64,000 nt of DNA from Solirubrobacter sp963848475 (GTDB lineage Bacteria > Actinomycetota > Thermoleophilia > Solirubrobacterales > Solirubrobacteraceae), in the NCBI GenBank assembly GCA_963848475.1, contig CAWKDW010000020.1:310001-374000 (forward strand), in the 5' to 3' direction. Made by a program: the position numbers and the translations under genes. The notes beneath the pieces are model-generated. The model was not told where the DNA came from and did not search any database. It was given only the letters and a program-made list of their open reading frames with translations. The stretch's first letter is position 1. Each line of letters begins with the position of its first letter. Below, in pieces: positions 43,485 through 52,168 of the stretch.

Positions 43485-45341
43485 CTACGCCGGTACCGGC
43501 GCGAGTTCCGCCGCCAGCCGCCGAAGCACCGGATCGAGCTCCGGGAAGCGGTCGGGCTCCCAGTCGTCGATCAGCTCGCGCAGACCGGCGGTGCGGGCGA
43601 CGACGAGCCGCTCGCGCAGCGCCCTTCCGTCGTCGGTGACGTGCTCGCCCGCGACGAGCCCGCCGTCGCGCAGCTCGCCGACGGCCACCGCGAGCCGGTC
43701 GCTGCGCACGTGCGGGAGCTGGGCCAGTTGCGCGACCGTCCACTGCTCGGGCGAGCCGAGGTACATCAGCGCCCATGACGCACCGGGGGAGAGCTGCACG
43801 CCCGCGCGCTCGACCACCCCGGCCATGAACGCCAGCGTCCGCTCGCGGCCGGCGGCGCGGCTGAGCGCGCGTGTGAGCTCGCGCACGGAATCGGTGTCGA
43901 CCGGACCGCCGATGGCGTCACCCACCCCGGTCTCGACCGTCTTGCGCAGCGGCGTCTCCGGGATCAGCCACGAGAGGGCGAACGCCACCGCCATGATCGC
44001 GGCGGCGACGAGGAAGACGACGTGCAGCGAGTCGGTGAAGGCCTGGTTCTGGCCGTCGCCGGCCGCGACCTCGGCGGCGAGGCGCGCGGTGAAGATCGCG
44101 CCGAGCACGGCGGTGCCGAGCGATCCGCCGATCGATCTGAACAGCGTGGAACCGGACGTCGCGACCCCGAGCATGTCGTAGGGCATCGCGTTCTGGACCG
44201 CGAGCACGAGCACCTGCATGACCATGCCGAGCCCGAGGCCGAGGATCAGCATGTGCAGCGCGGCGACGCCCTCGGACGTGTTCTCGTCCAGCGAGGAGAG
44301 CAGCCACAGCCCGAGCGCCGCGACGGCGGTCCCGAGGATCGGGAAGACCTTGTAGCGCCCGGTGCGGGTGATGATCTGCCCCGACAGGATCGAGGAGACG
44401 AGCAGCCCGCCCATCACCGGCAGCAGTTGCAGGCCGGACGCCGTCGGCGAGAGGCCGCGCACCGTCTGCTGGAACAGCGGCAGGAACGTCAGCGCGCCGA
44501 ACAGCGCGAAGCCGACCACCAGCGCGACCGCGCTCGTGACCACGAAGACGCGGTTCTTGAACAGCGCCGGCGGCAGGATCGGCTCGGCGGCACGCTGCTC
44601 GACGAAGCCGAGCACGACGAGGCAGACGACGCCGACGATGCCCATGCCGACGATCTGCGCCGAGACCCAGTCGTAGGTGTTGCCGCCGAGCGTGGTCAGC
44701 AGGATGATCGCGCTGAGGCCGACCGCCAGGAGCGCGGTGCCCGCGTAGTCGATCTTGTGGCTGCGCCGCTCGCTCACCGGCGGCAGCGTCACGGCCAGCA
44801 CGCCGAGGGCGAGGATCCCGAGCGGGATGTTGATGTAGAAGATCGACTGCCACGAGATGTGCGTGGTCATCCACCCGCCGAGCAGCGGTCCGGCGACGGC
44901 CGAGATCCCGAAGACGGCGCCGAACAGGCCCTGGTAGCGGCCGCGCTCGCTCGGCGGCACGACGTCGCCGATCGCCGCCTGCGCGCTCACCATCAGCCCG
45001 CCACCGCCGAGGCCCTGGATCGCGCGGAACGCGATCAGCTCGGTCATCCCGTTGGCGAGCCCGCACAGCGCCGAGCCGATCAGGAAGATCACGAGCGCGC
45101 CCTGGAGCACGATCTTGCGCCCGTAGAGGTCGCCGAGCTTGCCGTACAGCGGCGTTACCGCGGTGACCGCCAGCAGATAGGCCGTCACGACCCACGAGAG
45201 GTGATCGAGGCCGCCGAGATCGCGCACGATCGTCGGCAGTGCGGTCGAGACGATCGTCTGATCCAGCGACGCCAGGAGCATCACCAGCATCAGGCCGCTG
45301 ACGACGACCAGGATGCGGCGGCGATCCAGCGGCGCGTCCAT
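43485..45341 (-). CDS. MFS multidrug transporter (DHA2 type) fused to a MarR-like winged-helix domain
   Basis: 618 residues. Residues about 10-480 have 14 predicted membrane helices, with LASLDQTIVSTALPTIVRDL, the motif A loop LYGKLGDLYGRKIVL and the motif C-like VFGISAVAGPLLGGWMTTHI. Residues about 510-618 are a soluble domain that looks like a MarR winged helix: GVQLSPGASWALMYLGSPEQ, WTVAQLAQLPHVRSDRLAVA, VGELRDGGLVAGEHVTDDGR. The transporter exports drug-like molecules using protons. The tail could be a cytoplasmic sensor or have lost DNA binding. No regulator gene lies beside it, which makes the built-in domain notable. Confidence 0.88.
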   Translation of the reverse strand: MDAPLDRRRILVVVSGLMLVMLLASLDQTIVSTALPTIVRDLGGLDHLSWVVTAYLLAVTAVTPLYGKLGDLYGRKIVLQGALVIFLIGSALCGLANGMTELIAFRAIQGLGGGGLMVSAQAAIGDVVPPSERGRYQGLFGAVFGISAVAGPLLGGWMTTHISWQSIFYINIPLGILALGVLAVTLPPVSERRSHKIDYAGTALLAVGLSAIILLTTLGGNTYDWVSAQIVGMGIVGVVCLVVLGFVEQRAAEPILPPALFKNRVFVVTSAVALVVGFALFGALTFLPLFQQTVRGLSPTASGLQLLPVMGGLLVSSILSGQIITRTGRYKVFPILGTAVAALGLWLLSSLDENTSEGVAALHMLILGLGLGMVMQVLVLAVQNAMPYDMLGVATSGSTLFRSIGGSLGTAVLGAIFTARLAAEVAAGDGQNQAFTDSLHVVFLVAAAIMAVAFALSWLIPETPLRKTVETGVGDAIGGPVDTDSVRELTRALSRAAGRERTLAFMAGVVERAGVQLSPGASWALMYLGSPEQWTVAQLAQLPHVRSDRLAVAVGELRDGGLVAGEHVTDDGRALRERLVVARTAGLRELIDDWEPDRFPELDPVLRRLAAELAPVPA

Positions 45342-45365
45342 CGCCCGTTGGTTTACAGCAAGCGA

Positions 45366-46004
45366 TCAGTCGGTGTCGACGAGGATGCCCGCCGCGCGAG
45401 CGAGCAGCGGCGCGAGGCCGGCGAGCTGGACCACGTCGATCTTCGCTCCGCGCAGACCGTTGACGTCACCAACCGGCTCGAGCTCGGAGCCGCGCAGGTC
45501 CACGCGCGTGAGCGCCGCTTGGCTGAAGTCGGCGCGCAGGATCTGGCAGCGCTCGAAGCGGACGTCGCGCAGCGTGGCCCCGGTGAAGTCCGCCTCGTCG
45601 AGCACGCAGTCCTCGAACGTCACGTGCCGCAGCTTGGCGTAGCCGAAGTTCACGAGCTTGAGCTGGCAGTTGCGGAAGACGACGTCGTCGGCCTCGAGCT
45701 GTCCGAGGATCAGCCCGGACATCCGGCAGCCGTCGAACGCGGCGCGGTTGACGCGGCCGCCGGTCCAGTCGCCCGCCGAGGCCTCGATCGCGTTGGCGAC
45801 GACGTCGACCAGCACGAGCGAGCGCAGCCTCGCTCCTGTCAGCGCCGCGCGCTCGAGCCGGCTGCGGGCGATCCGGCCGCCCGCGGCACGCGCGCCGCTC
45901 AGGTCGGCCTCGATCAGCGCGTCCTCGATCACGAAGCTGCCGGCCAGCGCCTCCTCGCCCCAGGGCTCGAGCTCGGAATCGATCACGTCGGGCTTCGCGG
46001 GCAC
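45366..46004 (-). CDS. Pentapeptide-repeat protein
   Basis: 212 residues from GTG 46004. A right-handed quadrilateral helix is predicted from pentapeptide repeats A(D/N)Lxx: for example IEADLSGARAAGGRIARSRL, NRAAFDGCRMSGLILGQLEA, FEDCVLDEADFTGATLRDVR, ADFSQAALTRVDLRG. No signal peptide. Some members of this family mimic DNA and protect gyrase, but most have no known role. A TAGGAT -10 element places the transcript start exactly on the GTG. Confidence 0.88.
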   Translation of the reverse strand: MPAKPDVIDSELEPWGEEALAGSFVIEDALIEADLSGARAAGGRIARSRLERAALTGARLRSLVLVDVVANAIEASAGDWTGGRVNRAAFDGCRMSGLILGQLEADDVVFRNCQLKLVNFGYAKLRHVTFEDCVLDEADFTGATLRDVRFERCQILRADFSQAALTRVDLRGSELEPVGDVNGLRGAKIDVVQLAGLAPLLARAAGILVDTD

Positions 46005-46010
46005 CGGGCG

Positions 46011-46016
46011 ATCCTA
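46011..46016 (-). promoter_or_regulatory. -10 hexamer TAGGAT, leaderless start of the pentapeptide gene
   Basis: On the minus strand TAGGAT (46016 to 46011) predicts transcription from 46004, the first base of the GTG start codon. Confidence 0.5.
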
Positions 46017-46075
46017 GAACTGAACATTCGGAGAACACCCGCCGCAACCGCCGGAAGCGTGTGACACTTGTTTGG

Positions 46076-46771
46076 ATGGCTCACGTTCGCGGATCGGTGC
46101 TGGTGGTGGATGACGAGCCGACGATCGCGGAGGTCGTCTCGGCCTATCTGCGCCGCGCCGGCTACGAGACGCGCGTCGCCGGCGACGGGTTCGCCGCGCT
46201 CGACGCGGTCGACGAGCGCTCGCCGGACCTGATCGTGCTCGACCTGATGCTTCCCGGCCTGGACGGCCTGGAGGTGATGCGGCGCGTGCGCGAGCGGCCG
46301 GAGCGCAAGAGCGCGATCATCCTGCTGACGGCCAAGGGCGCCGAGGCCGACCGCGTGATCGGCCTGCGGCTCGGCGCCGACGACTACGTGGTCAAGCCGT
46401 TCTCGCCCGCGGAGCTCGTCGCGCGCGTGGACGCGGTGCTGCGCCGCGTCGACCACGTCGCACTGGGCGAGCCGGCGCTGCGCTTCGAAGGCCTCGAGAT
46501 CGACCCGTCGGCCCGCAGCGTGCACCGCGACGGTGAGCCGGTGCTGTTGACCGCGCGCGAGTTCGACCTGTTGCTGTTCCTCGCCCGCCATCCGCGTCAG
46601 GCGTTCACGCGCGATCAGCTGATGGAGCACGTCTGGCAGTACGCGTTCTATACGGACACCTCGACGGTGACCGTGCACATCCGGCGGCTGCGGGCCAAGC
46701 TCGAGGCCGACCCGGAGACGCCGCGCTGGATCGAGACCGTCTGGAGCGTCGGATACCGCTTCGCTCCCTAG
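46076..46771 (+). CDS. OmpR-family response regulator
   Basis: 231 residues from ATG 46076 (a GTG at 46061 would add five). Receiver domain with the acidic pair in VVDDEPTIAEVV, phospho-acceptor Asp in IVLDLMLPGLDG and the conserved Lys in VVKPFSPAELVARVDAVLRR. A C-terminal winged helix follows (VLLTAREFDLLLFLARHPRQ, TSTVTVHIRRLRAKLEADPE, TVWSVGYRF). It is a DNA-binding regulator switched by the kinase encoded immediately downstream, whose coding region probably overlaps its end. Target genes are unknown. Confidence 0.93.
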   Translation: MAHVRGSVLVVDDEPTIAEVVSAYLRRAGYETRVAGDGFAALDAVDERSPDLIVLDLMLPGLDGLEVMRRVRERPERKSAIILLTAKGAEADRVIGLRLGADDYVVKPFSPAELVARVDAVLRRVDHVALGEPALRFEGLEIDPSARSVHRDGEPVLLTAREFDLLLFLARHPRQAFTRDQLMEHVWQYAFYTDTSTVTVHIRRLRAKLEADPETPRWIETVWSVGYRFAP

Positions 46772-46809
46772 CCTTCGCGGTCGCGCTCGCGCTCGCGGTC
46801 TCCGCTGTC

Positions 46810-47937
46810 GTGCTCGTCGGCTACGACGCGCACGGCGCGCGCGTCGCGCTGGAGATCCTCGGCCCGCTGGCGGTCGTCACCGTGCTCGCGGGCGAACTGA
46901 TCGCGGCGCGCCGGCCGGGCGGCCTGCGCGAGCAGTTCGCGGCGGTCGCCGTGCTGGGCGCGATCTCGCTCGCGGTCACGGTCGCGCTGTTCGTCGACCT
47001 GATGTTCGTCTCCAGCCACGACGCGGTGATGACGATCCTGCTGACGTCCTTCTCGGCGGCGCTGGTGCTCTGGACGGCGCGCCGGCTGGGCAACCTCGCG
47101 CTCGCCGACGTCGACCGGATCCGCGTCACGCTGACCGCCGTGGGCGATGGACGCCGCGACGTCCGCGCCGACCTGCACGGTCACGACGAGGTCGCGCGCA
47201 TCGGGCGCGACGTCGACGCGATGATCGTCCGGCTGGACCGCGAGGAGCAGTTGCGGCGCGAGCTCTTCGCCGCCGTATCGCACGACCTGCGCACGCCGAT
47301 CACCGCGCTCAGCCTGCTCGCCACGGCGATCGACGACGAGGTCGTCGAGGACGCCAAGCGGCGCGAGTACGCGTCGCGCATGAACACCCACGTGCGCGCG
47401 CTCGGCGCGCTGATCGACGATCTCTTCGACCTCACGCGGCTGGAGGCGAAGGAGCTGCAGTGGACGATGGAGCGGGTCCGTCTCGATGAGCTGGTCCAGG
47501 ACTCCGTCGACGCGATGCGCCCGACCGCCGACGCCGGCTCGGTCGCCGTCCACGCCGAGCTGGAGCCGCCGCTCGCGGTCTCGCTCGGTAACCATGAGCA
47601 GTTGCAGCGCGTGCTCTTCAACCTGATCCAGAACGCGATCCGCCACACGCCGCCCGACGGCAGCATCACCGTCCGCGCCGAGGACGTCGAGGGCGGGGTG
47701 GAGATCGAGGTCGCCGACACCGGCAGCGGGATCGCCGCCGAGCAGCGCGGGCGCGTGTTCGAGCCCTTCTTCCGCGCCGACGCCTCCCGCACCGACCCGG
47801 GCGCCGGACTCGGCCTCGCGATCGCCCGCGCGATCGTCGAGGCCCACGGCGGCGCCATCTGGCTCGAGGACGCCGCCGTCGGCACCCGCGTGCGCTTCCG
47901 TCTCCCCGCTGTGGCAGACCTGTCGATCTCGGCGTAG
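46810..47937 (+). CDS. Membrane sensor histidine kinase of the OmpR-partner class (N-terminus probably further upstream)
   Basis: From GTG 46810 it is 375 residues, but the same frame is open upstream and encodes a further membrane helix (SLAFAVALALAVSAVVLVGY) overlapping the regulator gene. The true start may therefore lie near 46753, where only non-standard codons are seen. Further helices: LGPLAVVTVLAGELIAA, VAVLGAISLAVTVALFVDLM, MTILLTSFSAALVLW. Then HAMP-like region, HisKA with the His in FAAVSHDLRTPITALSLLAT, and HATPase_c with NLIQNAIRHTPPDGSI, DTGSGIA, GAGLGLAIARAIVEAHGG. It phosphorylates the regulator encoded just upstream; there is almost no extracellular loop, so it probably senses membrane state. 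Confidence 0.9.
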   Translation: MLVGYDAHGARVALEILGPLAVVTVLAGELIAARRPGGLREQFAAVAVLGAISLAVTVALFVDLMFVSSHDAVMTILLTSFSAALVLWTARRLGNLALADVDRIRVTLTAVGDGRRDVRADLHGHDEVARIGRDVDAMIVRLDREEQLRRELFAAVSHDLRTPITALSLLATAIDDEVVEDAKRREYASRMNTHVRALGALIDDLFDLTRLEAKELQWTMERVRLDELVQDSVDAMRPTADAGSVAVHAELEPPLAVSLGNHEQLQRVLFNLIQNAIRHTPPDGSITVRAEDVEGGVEIEVADTGSGIAAEQRGRVFEPFFRADASRTDPGAGLGLAIARAIVEAHGGAIWLEDAAVGTRVRFRLPAVADLSISA

Positions 47938-47947
47938 CCCGTTCGTA
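47921..47947 (+). promoter_or_regulatory. Candidate ECF42-type promoter before the DGPF gene
   Basis: TGTCGA (47921-47926), 17 bases, then CGTA (47944-47947). ECF42 sigma factors are reported to use a TGTCGA -35 and a CG(A/T)C -10, as I recall; this site matches the -35 fully and three of four -10 bases. It would make the DGPF-sigma pair self-controlled. Confidence 0.4.
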
Positions 47948-47988
47948 TAGAGGGTGAAAGCATCCCCCTCCGACGAAGGAGCGCAGCC

Positions 47989-48330
47989 ATGCCCAAGTAC
48001 CTGCTCAACGTGATCCAGCCCGACGGCGAGCCGCCGGAGCCCGCCGTGCTCGAGCCGATCATGGCCGACCTCAGCGCGCTGCACGACAAGATGAGCGATG
48101 CGGGCGTGTGGGTCTTCACGGCACACCTGTACCCGGCGAGCGCGGCCACGGTCGTGCGCCATCAGGACGGTGAGACGCTGCTGACGGACGGTCCGTTCGC
48201 CGAGGCCAACGAGCACGTCGGCGGCTACACGGTCATCGATGTCGAGGACCTCGACGCCGCGCTCGGCTGGGCCTCCGGGATGGCCAAGGCGTCGACGCTG
48301 CCGATCGAGGTCCGCCCGATGGCCGGCTAA
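47989..48330 (+). CDS. YCII/DGPF-domain protein
   Basis: 113 residues, ATG after GAAGGAG. It has the dimeric alpha-beta barrel of the YCII family with the name-giving motif in LLTDGPFAEANEHVGGYTVI. Its stop codon is followed at once by the GTG of the sigma factor gene. DGPF proteins are the usual partners of ECF42 sigma factors, where their role is not settled. Here the pair should be one operon. Confidence 0.92.
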   Translation: MPKYLLNVIQPDGEPPEPAVLEPIMADLSALHDKMSDAGVWVFTAHLYPASAATVVRHQDGETLLTDGPFAEANEHVGGYTVIDVEDLDAALGWASGMAKASTLPIEVRPMAG

Positions 48331-49525
48331 GTGGACGTCGAGCGTGTCTTCCGCGAGGAGTACGGCCGCGCGGTGGCGGTGCTGGTCGGCGTCTTCGGCG
48401 ACATCGACGCCGCCGAGGAGGCGGTGCAGGACGCGTTCACCGAAGCGGTGCGGCGGTGGCCCGAGAGCGGGCTTCCGCCGAGCCCGGCCGGCTGGATCAT
48501 CACCACGGCGCGCAATCGCGGGATCGACCGCTTCCGCCGCGAGGCGTCGCGCGAGGCGCGCCAGCTCGAGGCGACGGCATTGGCTGCGCCCGGCGAGCCG
48601 GCGCCGGAGGAGGAAGGTCCCGTGCAGGACGATCGGCTGCGACTCATCTTCACCTGCTGTCACCCCTCGCTCGCGACGCCGGCGCAGATCGCGCTGACGC
48701 TTGCGGCTGCTGGGTGGGCTGACCACGGCCGAGATCGCGCGTGCCTTCCTCGTCCCCGAGCCGACGATGGCGCAGCGGCTCGTCCGTGCCAAGGGCAAGA
48801 TCCGCGACGCGCGGATTCCCTACCGCGTGCCCAACGAGGCCGATCTGCCGGCGCGCCTGAAGGCCGTGCTCGCCGTCGTCTATCTGATCTTCAACGAGGG
48901 TCATACGGCCAGCGGCGGCGAGCGGCTGGTGCGCGAGGAGCTCTGTGCCGAGGCGATCCGGCTCGGGCGCCTGCTCGCGGAATTGATGCCCGACGAGCCC
49001 GAGGTGCTCGGGCTGCTGGCGCTGATGCTGCTCGTCGACGCGCGCCGCGCGGCGCGGACCGACGCGACGGGCGCGCTCGTCCGCCTCGGCGACCAGGATC
49101 GCACGCTCTACAACCACGAGCAGATCGCCGAAGGCCAGAGGATCGTTCGCGGCCTCGTACGCCGTGACCAGCCCGGCCCGTACCAGATCCAGGCCGCCAT
49201 CAACGCCGTCCACAGCGACCCGCCGCCGACCGACTGGCACCAGATCGTCGCGCTCTACGACCAACTGCTGGAGTTCACCCCGACGCCGGTCGTCGCGCTC
49301 AACCGCGCCGTCGCGGTCGCCGAGCTCGAAGGGCCGGTGCAGGCCCTCGCGCTCGTCGACGGCCTCGACCTCGACGGATACCACCTGTTCCACGCCGTCC
49401 GCGCCGACCTCCTGCGCCGCGCCGGCCGCGAGGCCGAGGCATCCGAGGCCTACGACGCCGCGATCGCGCGCGCCGAGAACACCGCCGAGCGCGACTTCCT
49501 CGCAGCGCGCCGGGGCGATCACTGA
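48331..49525 (+). CDS. ECF42-type RNA polymerase sigma factor with C-terminal extension (one frame break)
   Basis: GTG start directly after the DGPF stop. Sigma2: VERVFREEYGRAVAVLVGVF, GDIDAAEEAVQDAFTEAVRR, WIITTARNRGIDRFRREASR. After RLIFTCCHPSLATPAQIALT an extra base near 48708 breaks the frame; sigma4 continues RLLGGLTTAEIARAFLVPEP, TMAQRLVRAKGKIRDARIPY. The remaining ~200 residues are the helical, TPR-like extension typical of ECF42 (LALMLLVDARRAARTDATGA, FTPTPVVALNRAVAVAELEG, GYHLFHAVRADLLRRAGREA). About 397 residues. No anti-sigma gene is near, as expected for ECF42, where the extension is thought to control activity. Confidence 0.9.
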
Positions 49526-49589
49526 TTCTTCACCGCCCGGTCACGGAGACGCAACCGGCACCGTTCCACGGAGGGACAGGCTGCCGGGC

Positions 49590-51170
49590 ATGCATGAACC
49601 TGGAGGGGGTCGGCAGGCGCAACGCCTGTCACGTCGGAAGTTCCTGACGGTCGCCGGCTCGGCCGGCGTCGTCGTCGCCGCATCGCAGTTCCCGTTCGCC
49701 AAGGCCCGCACGGCCCCGGTGCGCTTCACGGGCTACCCGTTCACGCTCGGGGTCGCGTCGGGCGATCCCACGTCGGACGGCGTCGTGCTGTGGACGCGGC
49801 TCGCACCGTCGCCGCTGGAGGGCAACGGCGGGATGCCCGACAAGGCGATCCCGGTGCAGTGGGAGGTCGCGAAGGACGAGAACTTCACGAACGTCGTCGC
49901 CAGCGGCGAGGAGCTCGCCACGTACGGCGACGCGCACTCGGTGCACGCCGAGCCGCAGGGTCTACAGGCGGGCTTCGAGTACTTCTACCGCTTCAAGGCC
50001 AACGGCGAGATCAGCCCGGTCGGCCGCACCAAGACGGCACCGGCGGGCGTGCTCAGCGCGCTGACGTTCGCGTTTGCCTCCTGCCAGCAGTACGAGCACG
50101 GCTACTTCACGGCCTACAAGCACATGGCGCAGGAGGACCTCGACCTGGTCATCCATCTCGGCGACTACATCTACGAGTACGACACGAACTCGTACACGTC
50201 GACGGGCGGCAACGTGCGGGCGAACTCCAACCACGAGATCGTCAACCTGCAGGATTACCGGGAGCGCCACGCGCAGTACAAGACCGATCCGGACCTGCAG
50301 GCCGCGCACGCTGCGTTCCCGTGGCTCGTGACCTTCGACGATCACGAGGTCGACAACAACTGGGCCGCGAACATCCCCGAGGAGGGGATGCCGATGGACT
50401 TCTTCGCGCGCCGCCGGAGGGCCGCGTTCAAGGCCTACTGGGAGCACATGCCGCTCCGCAAGGCCGCGCGTCCGACGGGCAACGCGATCCAGATCTACCG
50501 GCGCGCCCAGTACGGCGACCTTGCGTCCTTCCACGTGATGGACACGCGCCAGTTCCGCTCCGACCAGGCGTGCGGCGACGGCGCCCGGGTCAACTGCGAC
50601 GACCGCAACAACCCGGCGCGCACGATCACCGGCGCCGAGCAGGAGCAGTGGCTCTACGACGGCCTGCAGGCCTCGCCGGCGAAGTGGCAGATCCTCGCGC
50701 AGCAGGTCTTCATGGCGCAGGTCGACTACAGCGCCGGGCCGACCGAGAACCTCAACATGGACGCCTGGGACGGCTACGCCGTCTCGCGCGCCAAGCTGCT
50801 CGACTTCATCGACACGCGCCAGATCGCCAACCCCGTCGTGATCACCGGCGACGTGCACGCCAACTGGGCGGCCGACCTGCTGCGCGACTTCCGCGATCCG
50901 GCGTCGAAGGTCCTCGGCTCCGAGCTCGTCGGCACGTCGATCTCGACCACGGGCGACGGCAGCGACACCGGCAGCGCCTCGATCCTGAGCGAGAACCCCT
51001 GGATCAAGTTCAACCAGTCCCAGCGCGGCTACGTGCGCGTCGCACTGGACCAGAACACCTGCAAGGCGGACTACCGCGTCGTGCCCTACGTCAAGCGCCC
51101 GGGCGCGCCGGTCACCACACGGAAGTCCTTCGTCGTCGAAGCCGGCCACCCGGGCCTGAAGGACGCGTGA
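49590..51170 (+). CDS. phoD: Tat-exported PhoD-family alkaline phosphatase/phosphodiesterase
   Basis: 526 residues from ATG 49590. The Tat signal is SRRKFLTVAGSAGVVVAAS. The N-terminal PhoD domain (GYPFTLGVASGDPTSDGVVL, WTRLAP) precedes the metallophosphatase core: FAFASCQQYEHG, the metal-binding HLGDYIYEYD, FDDHEVDNNW and ITGDVHANWAADL. These match the Fe/Ca-binding residues of PhoD enzymes, which release phosphate from mono- and diesters outside the membrane. The gene overlaps the next one by one base (TGATG), so both are probably made together. No Pho box was recognised. Confidence 0.93.
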   Translation: MHEPGGGRQAQRLSRRKFLTVAGSAGVVVAASQFPFAKARTAPVRFTGYPFTLGVASGDPTSDGVVLWTRLAPSPLEGNGGMPDKAIPVQWEVAKDENFTNVVASGEELATYGDAHSVHAEPQGLQAGFEYFYRFKANGEISPVGRTKTAPAGVLSALTFAFASCQQYEHGYFTAYKHMAQEDLDLVIHLGDYIYEYDTNSYTSTGGNVRANSNHEIVNLQDYRERHAQYKTDPDLQAAHAAFPWLVTFDDHEVDNNWAANIPEEGMPMDFFARRRRAAFKAYWEHMPLRKAARPTGNAIQIYRRAQYGDLASFHVMDTRQFRSDQACGDGARVNCDDRNNPARTITGAEQEQWLYDGLQASPAKWQILAQQVFMAQVDYSAGPTENLNMDAWDGYAVSRAKLLDFIDTRQIANPVVITGDVHANWAADLLRDFRDPASKVLGSELVGTSISTTGDGSDTGSASILSENPWIKFNQSQRGYVRVALDQNTCKADYRVVPYVKRPGAPVTTRKSFVVEAGHPGLKDA

Positions 51171-52096
51171 TGAAGCTTCTTCTCTCCCTCGCGGCGATCG
51201 CCGCCGTGTTCGTCGCCTTCCAGAACGCCCGCGCGGTCGAGGACCCCCCGCAGGCCCACGTGCAGCTCGTCGAAGTCGAGCAGCAGACCCCCTACCTCGA
51301 GTCCTACGCCGGCGTGACGGCCGGCACCGCGACCACCTCGATCATCCGCCGCGTGTCCCTCACCGGGACCTCGAGCGCGGCGTACGCGCAGTTCGACAAC
51401 CACAACGCCGACGGCAGCCGCGCGACGTTCCCGCTCGACGTCGAGGACGGCGACACCTACGGCATCACCGCGGCCTTCGTGCGCGGCCCGAACTTCGGGG
51501 TCGTGCAGGTCTCGATCGACGGCCGCCCGCTCGGCGCACCGTTCGACGGCTACGCCGCGACGCTGCAACGTGCCGAGCCGCTGTCGCTGGGCACGCTCGC
51601 GCTCTCGGAGGGCAGGCACCTGCTGACGATGACGGTGACGGGCAAGAACGAGGCGGCGACCGACTACCTCGCCGGCCTCGACCTGCTCGTGCTCGACTCG
51701 ACGGCGGCGCCGGTGGCGACGCCGACCGCGGTGGCGACGGCGGAGGTCGGCGCCACGGTGCCGGCGACGCTCGCTCTCACTCTGGGGGCACCGGCCACGT
51801 TCGGGGCCTTCCAGCCCGGCGTCGACCGTGAGTACACCGCGAGCTCGACGGCGAACATCGTCTCGACCGCGGGTGACGCGGCGCTGACCGTGAGCGAACC
51901 GGGCCACCTGGCCAACGGGCGCTTCACGCTCTCCCAGCCGCTGCGGGTCCAGATCGCCCCGAACGCCTGGTCTGAACCGGTCTCCAACGGGCCCGCGACG
52001 ATCACGTTCAAGCAGTCGATCGAGGCCGGCGAGCCGCTGCGCACCGGCGCTTACAGCAAGACGTTGACGTTCACGCTGTCGACCACCAACCCCTGA
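51170..52096 (+). CDS. Secreted protein with beta-sandwich part and the shared C-terminal domain
   Basis: 308 residues. Signal peptide MKLLLSLAAIAAVFVAFQNA. Residues about 25-180 form a beta-rich CBM-like part (IIRRVSLTGTSSAAYAQFDN, GRPLGAPFDGYAATLQRAEP, SLGTLALSEGRHLLTMTVTG), a pattern seen in carbohydrate-binding modules. Residues about 190-308 are the shared C-terminal domain ending LRTGAYSKTLTFTLSTTNP. The start codon overlaps the phoD stop. It could hold the phosphatase or its substrate near the cell surface; this is inference from the coupling only. Confidence 0.85.
   Translation: MKLLLSLAAIAAVFVAFQNARAVEDPPQAHVQLVEVEQQTPYLESYAGVTAGTATTSIIRRVSLTGTSSAAYAQFDNHNADGSRATFPLDVEDGDTYGITAAFVRGPNFGVVQVSIDGRPLGAPFDGYAATLQRAEPLSLGTLALSEGRHLLTMTVTGKNEAATDYLAGLDLLVLDSTAAPVATPTAVATAEVGATVPATLALTLGAPATFGAFQPGVDREYTASSTANIVSTAGDAALTVSEPGHLANGRFTLSQPLRVQIAPNAWSEPVSNGPATITFKQSIEAGEPLRTGAYSKTLTFTLSTTNP
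51740..52093 (+). repeat. Copy D of the shared C-terminal domain
   Basis: It runs from EVGATVPATLALTLGAPATF to LRTGAYSKTLTFTLSTTNP at the stop. It is about 20 residues shorter than the other copies in the middle segment. Confidence 0.85.
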
Positions 52097-52105
52097 ACGA
52101 CGAAG

Positions 52106-52139
52106 CCGGGCCGGGCCGCCGACCTCACCGCCGGCCCGG
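52106..52139. terminator. GC-rich hairpin between convergent genes
   Basis: CCGGGCCG (52111-52118) pairs with CGGCCCGG (52132-52139); an alternative longer stem uses CCGGGCCGG at 52106-52114. It begins about 10 bases after the stop at 52096 and may serve the convergent zinc-ribbon gene too. Confidence 0.55.
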
Positions 52140-52168
52140 TGACGCTCTCAGGCGCGCCCGCGGCCTGC

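Noticed and set aside
44022..46064. A 680-codon plus-strand frame opposite the MFS and pentapeptide genes
   Set aside because: The translation is Arg/Asp/Glu/Gln-rich without structure, while the minus strand has two clear protein families over the same bases.
46768..48798. A long minus-strand frame opposite the kinase, DGPF and sigma genes
   Set aside because: It covers three well-supported plus-strand genes and has no recognisable motif.
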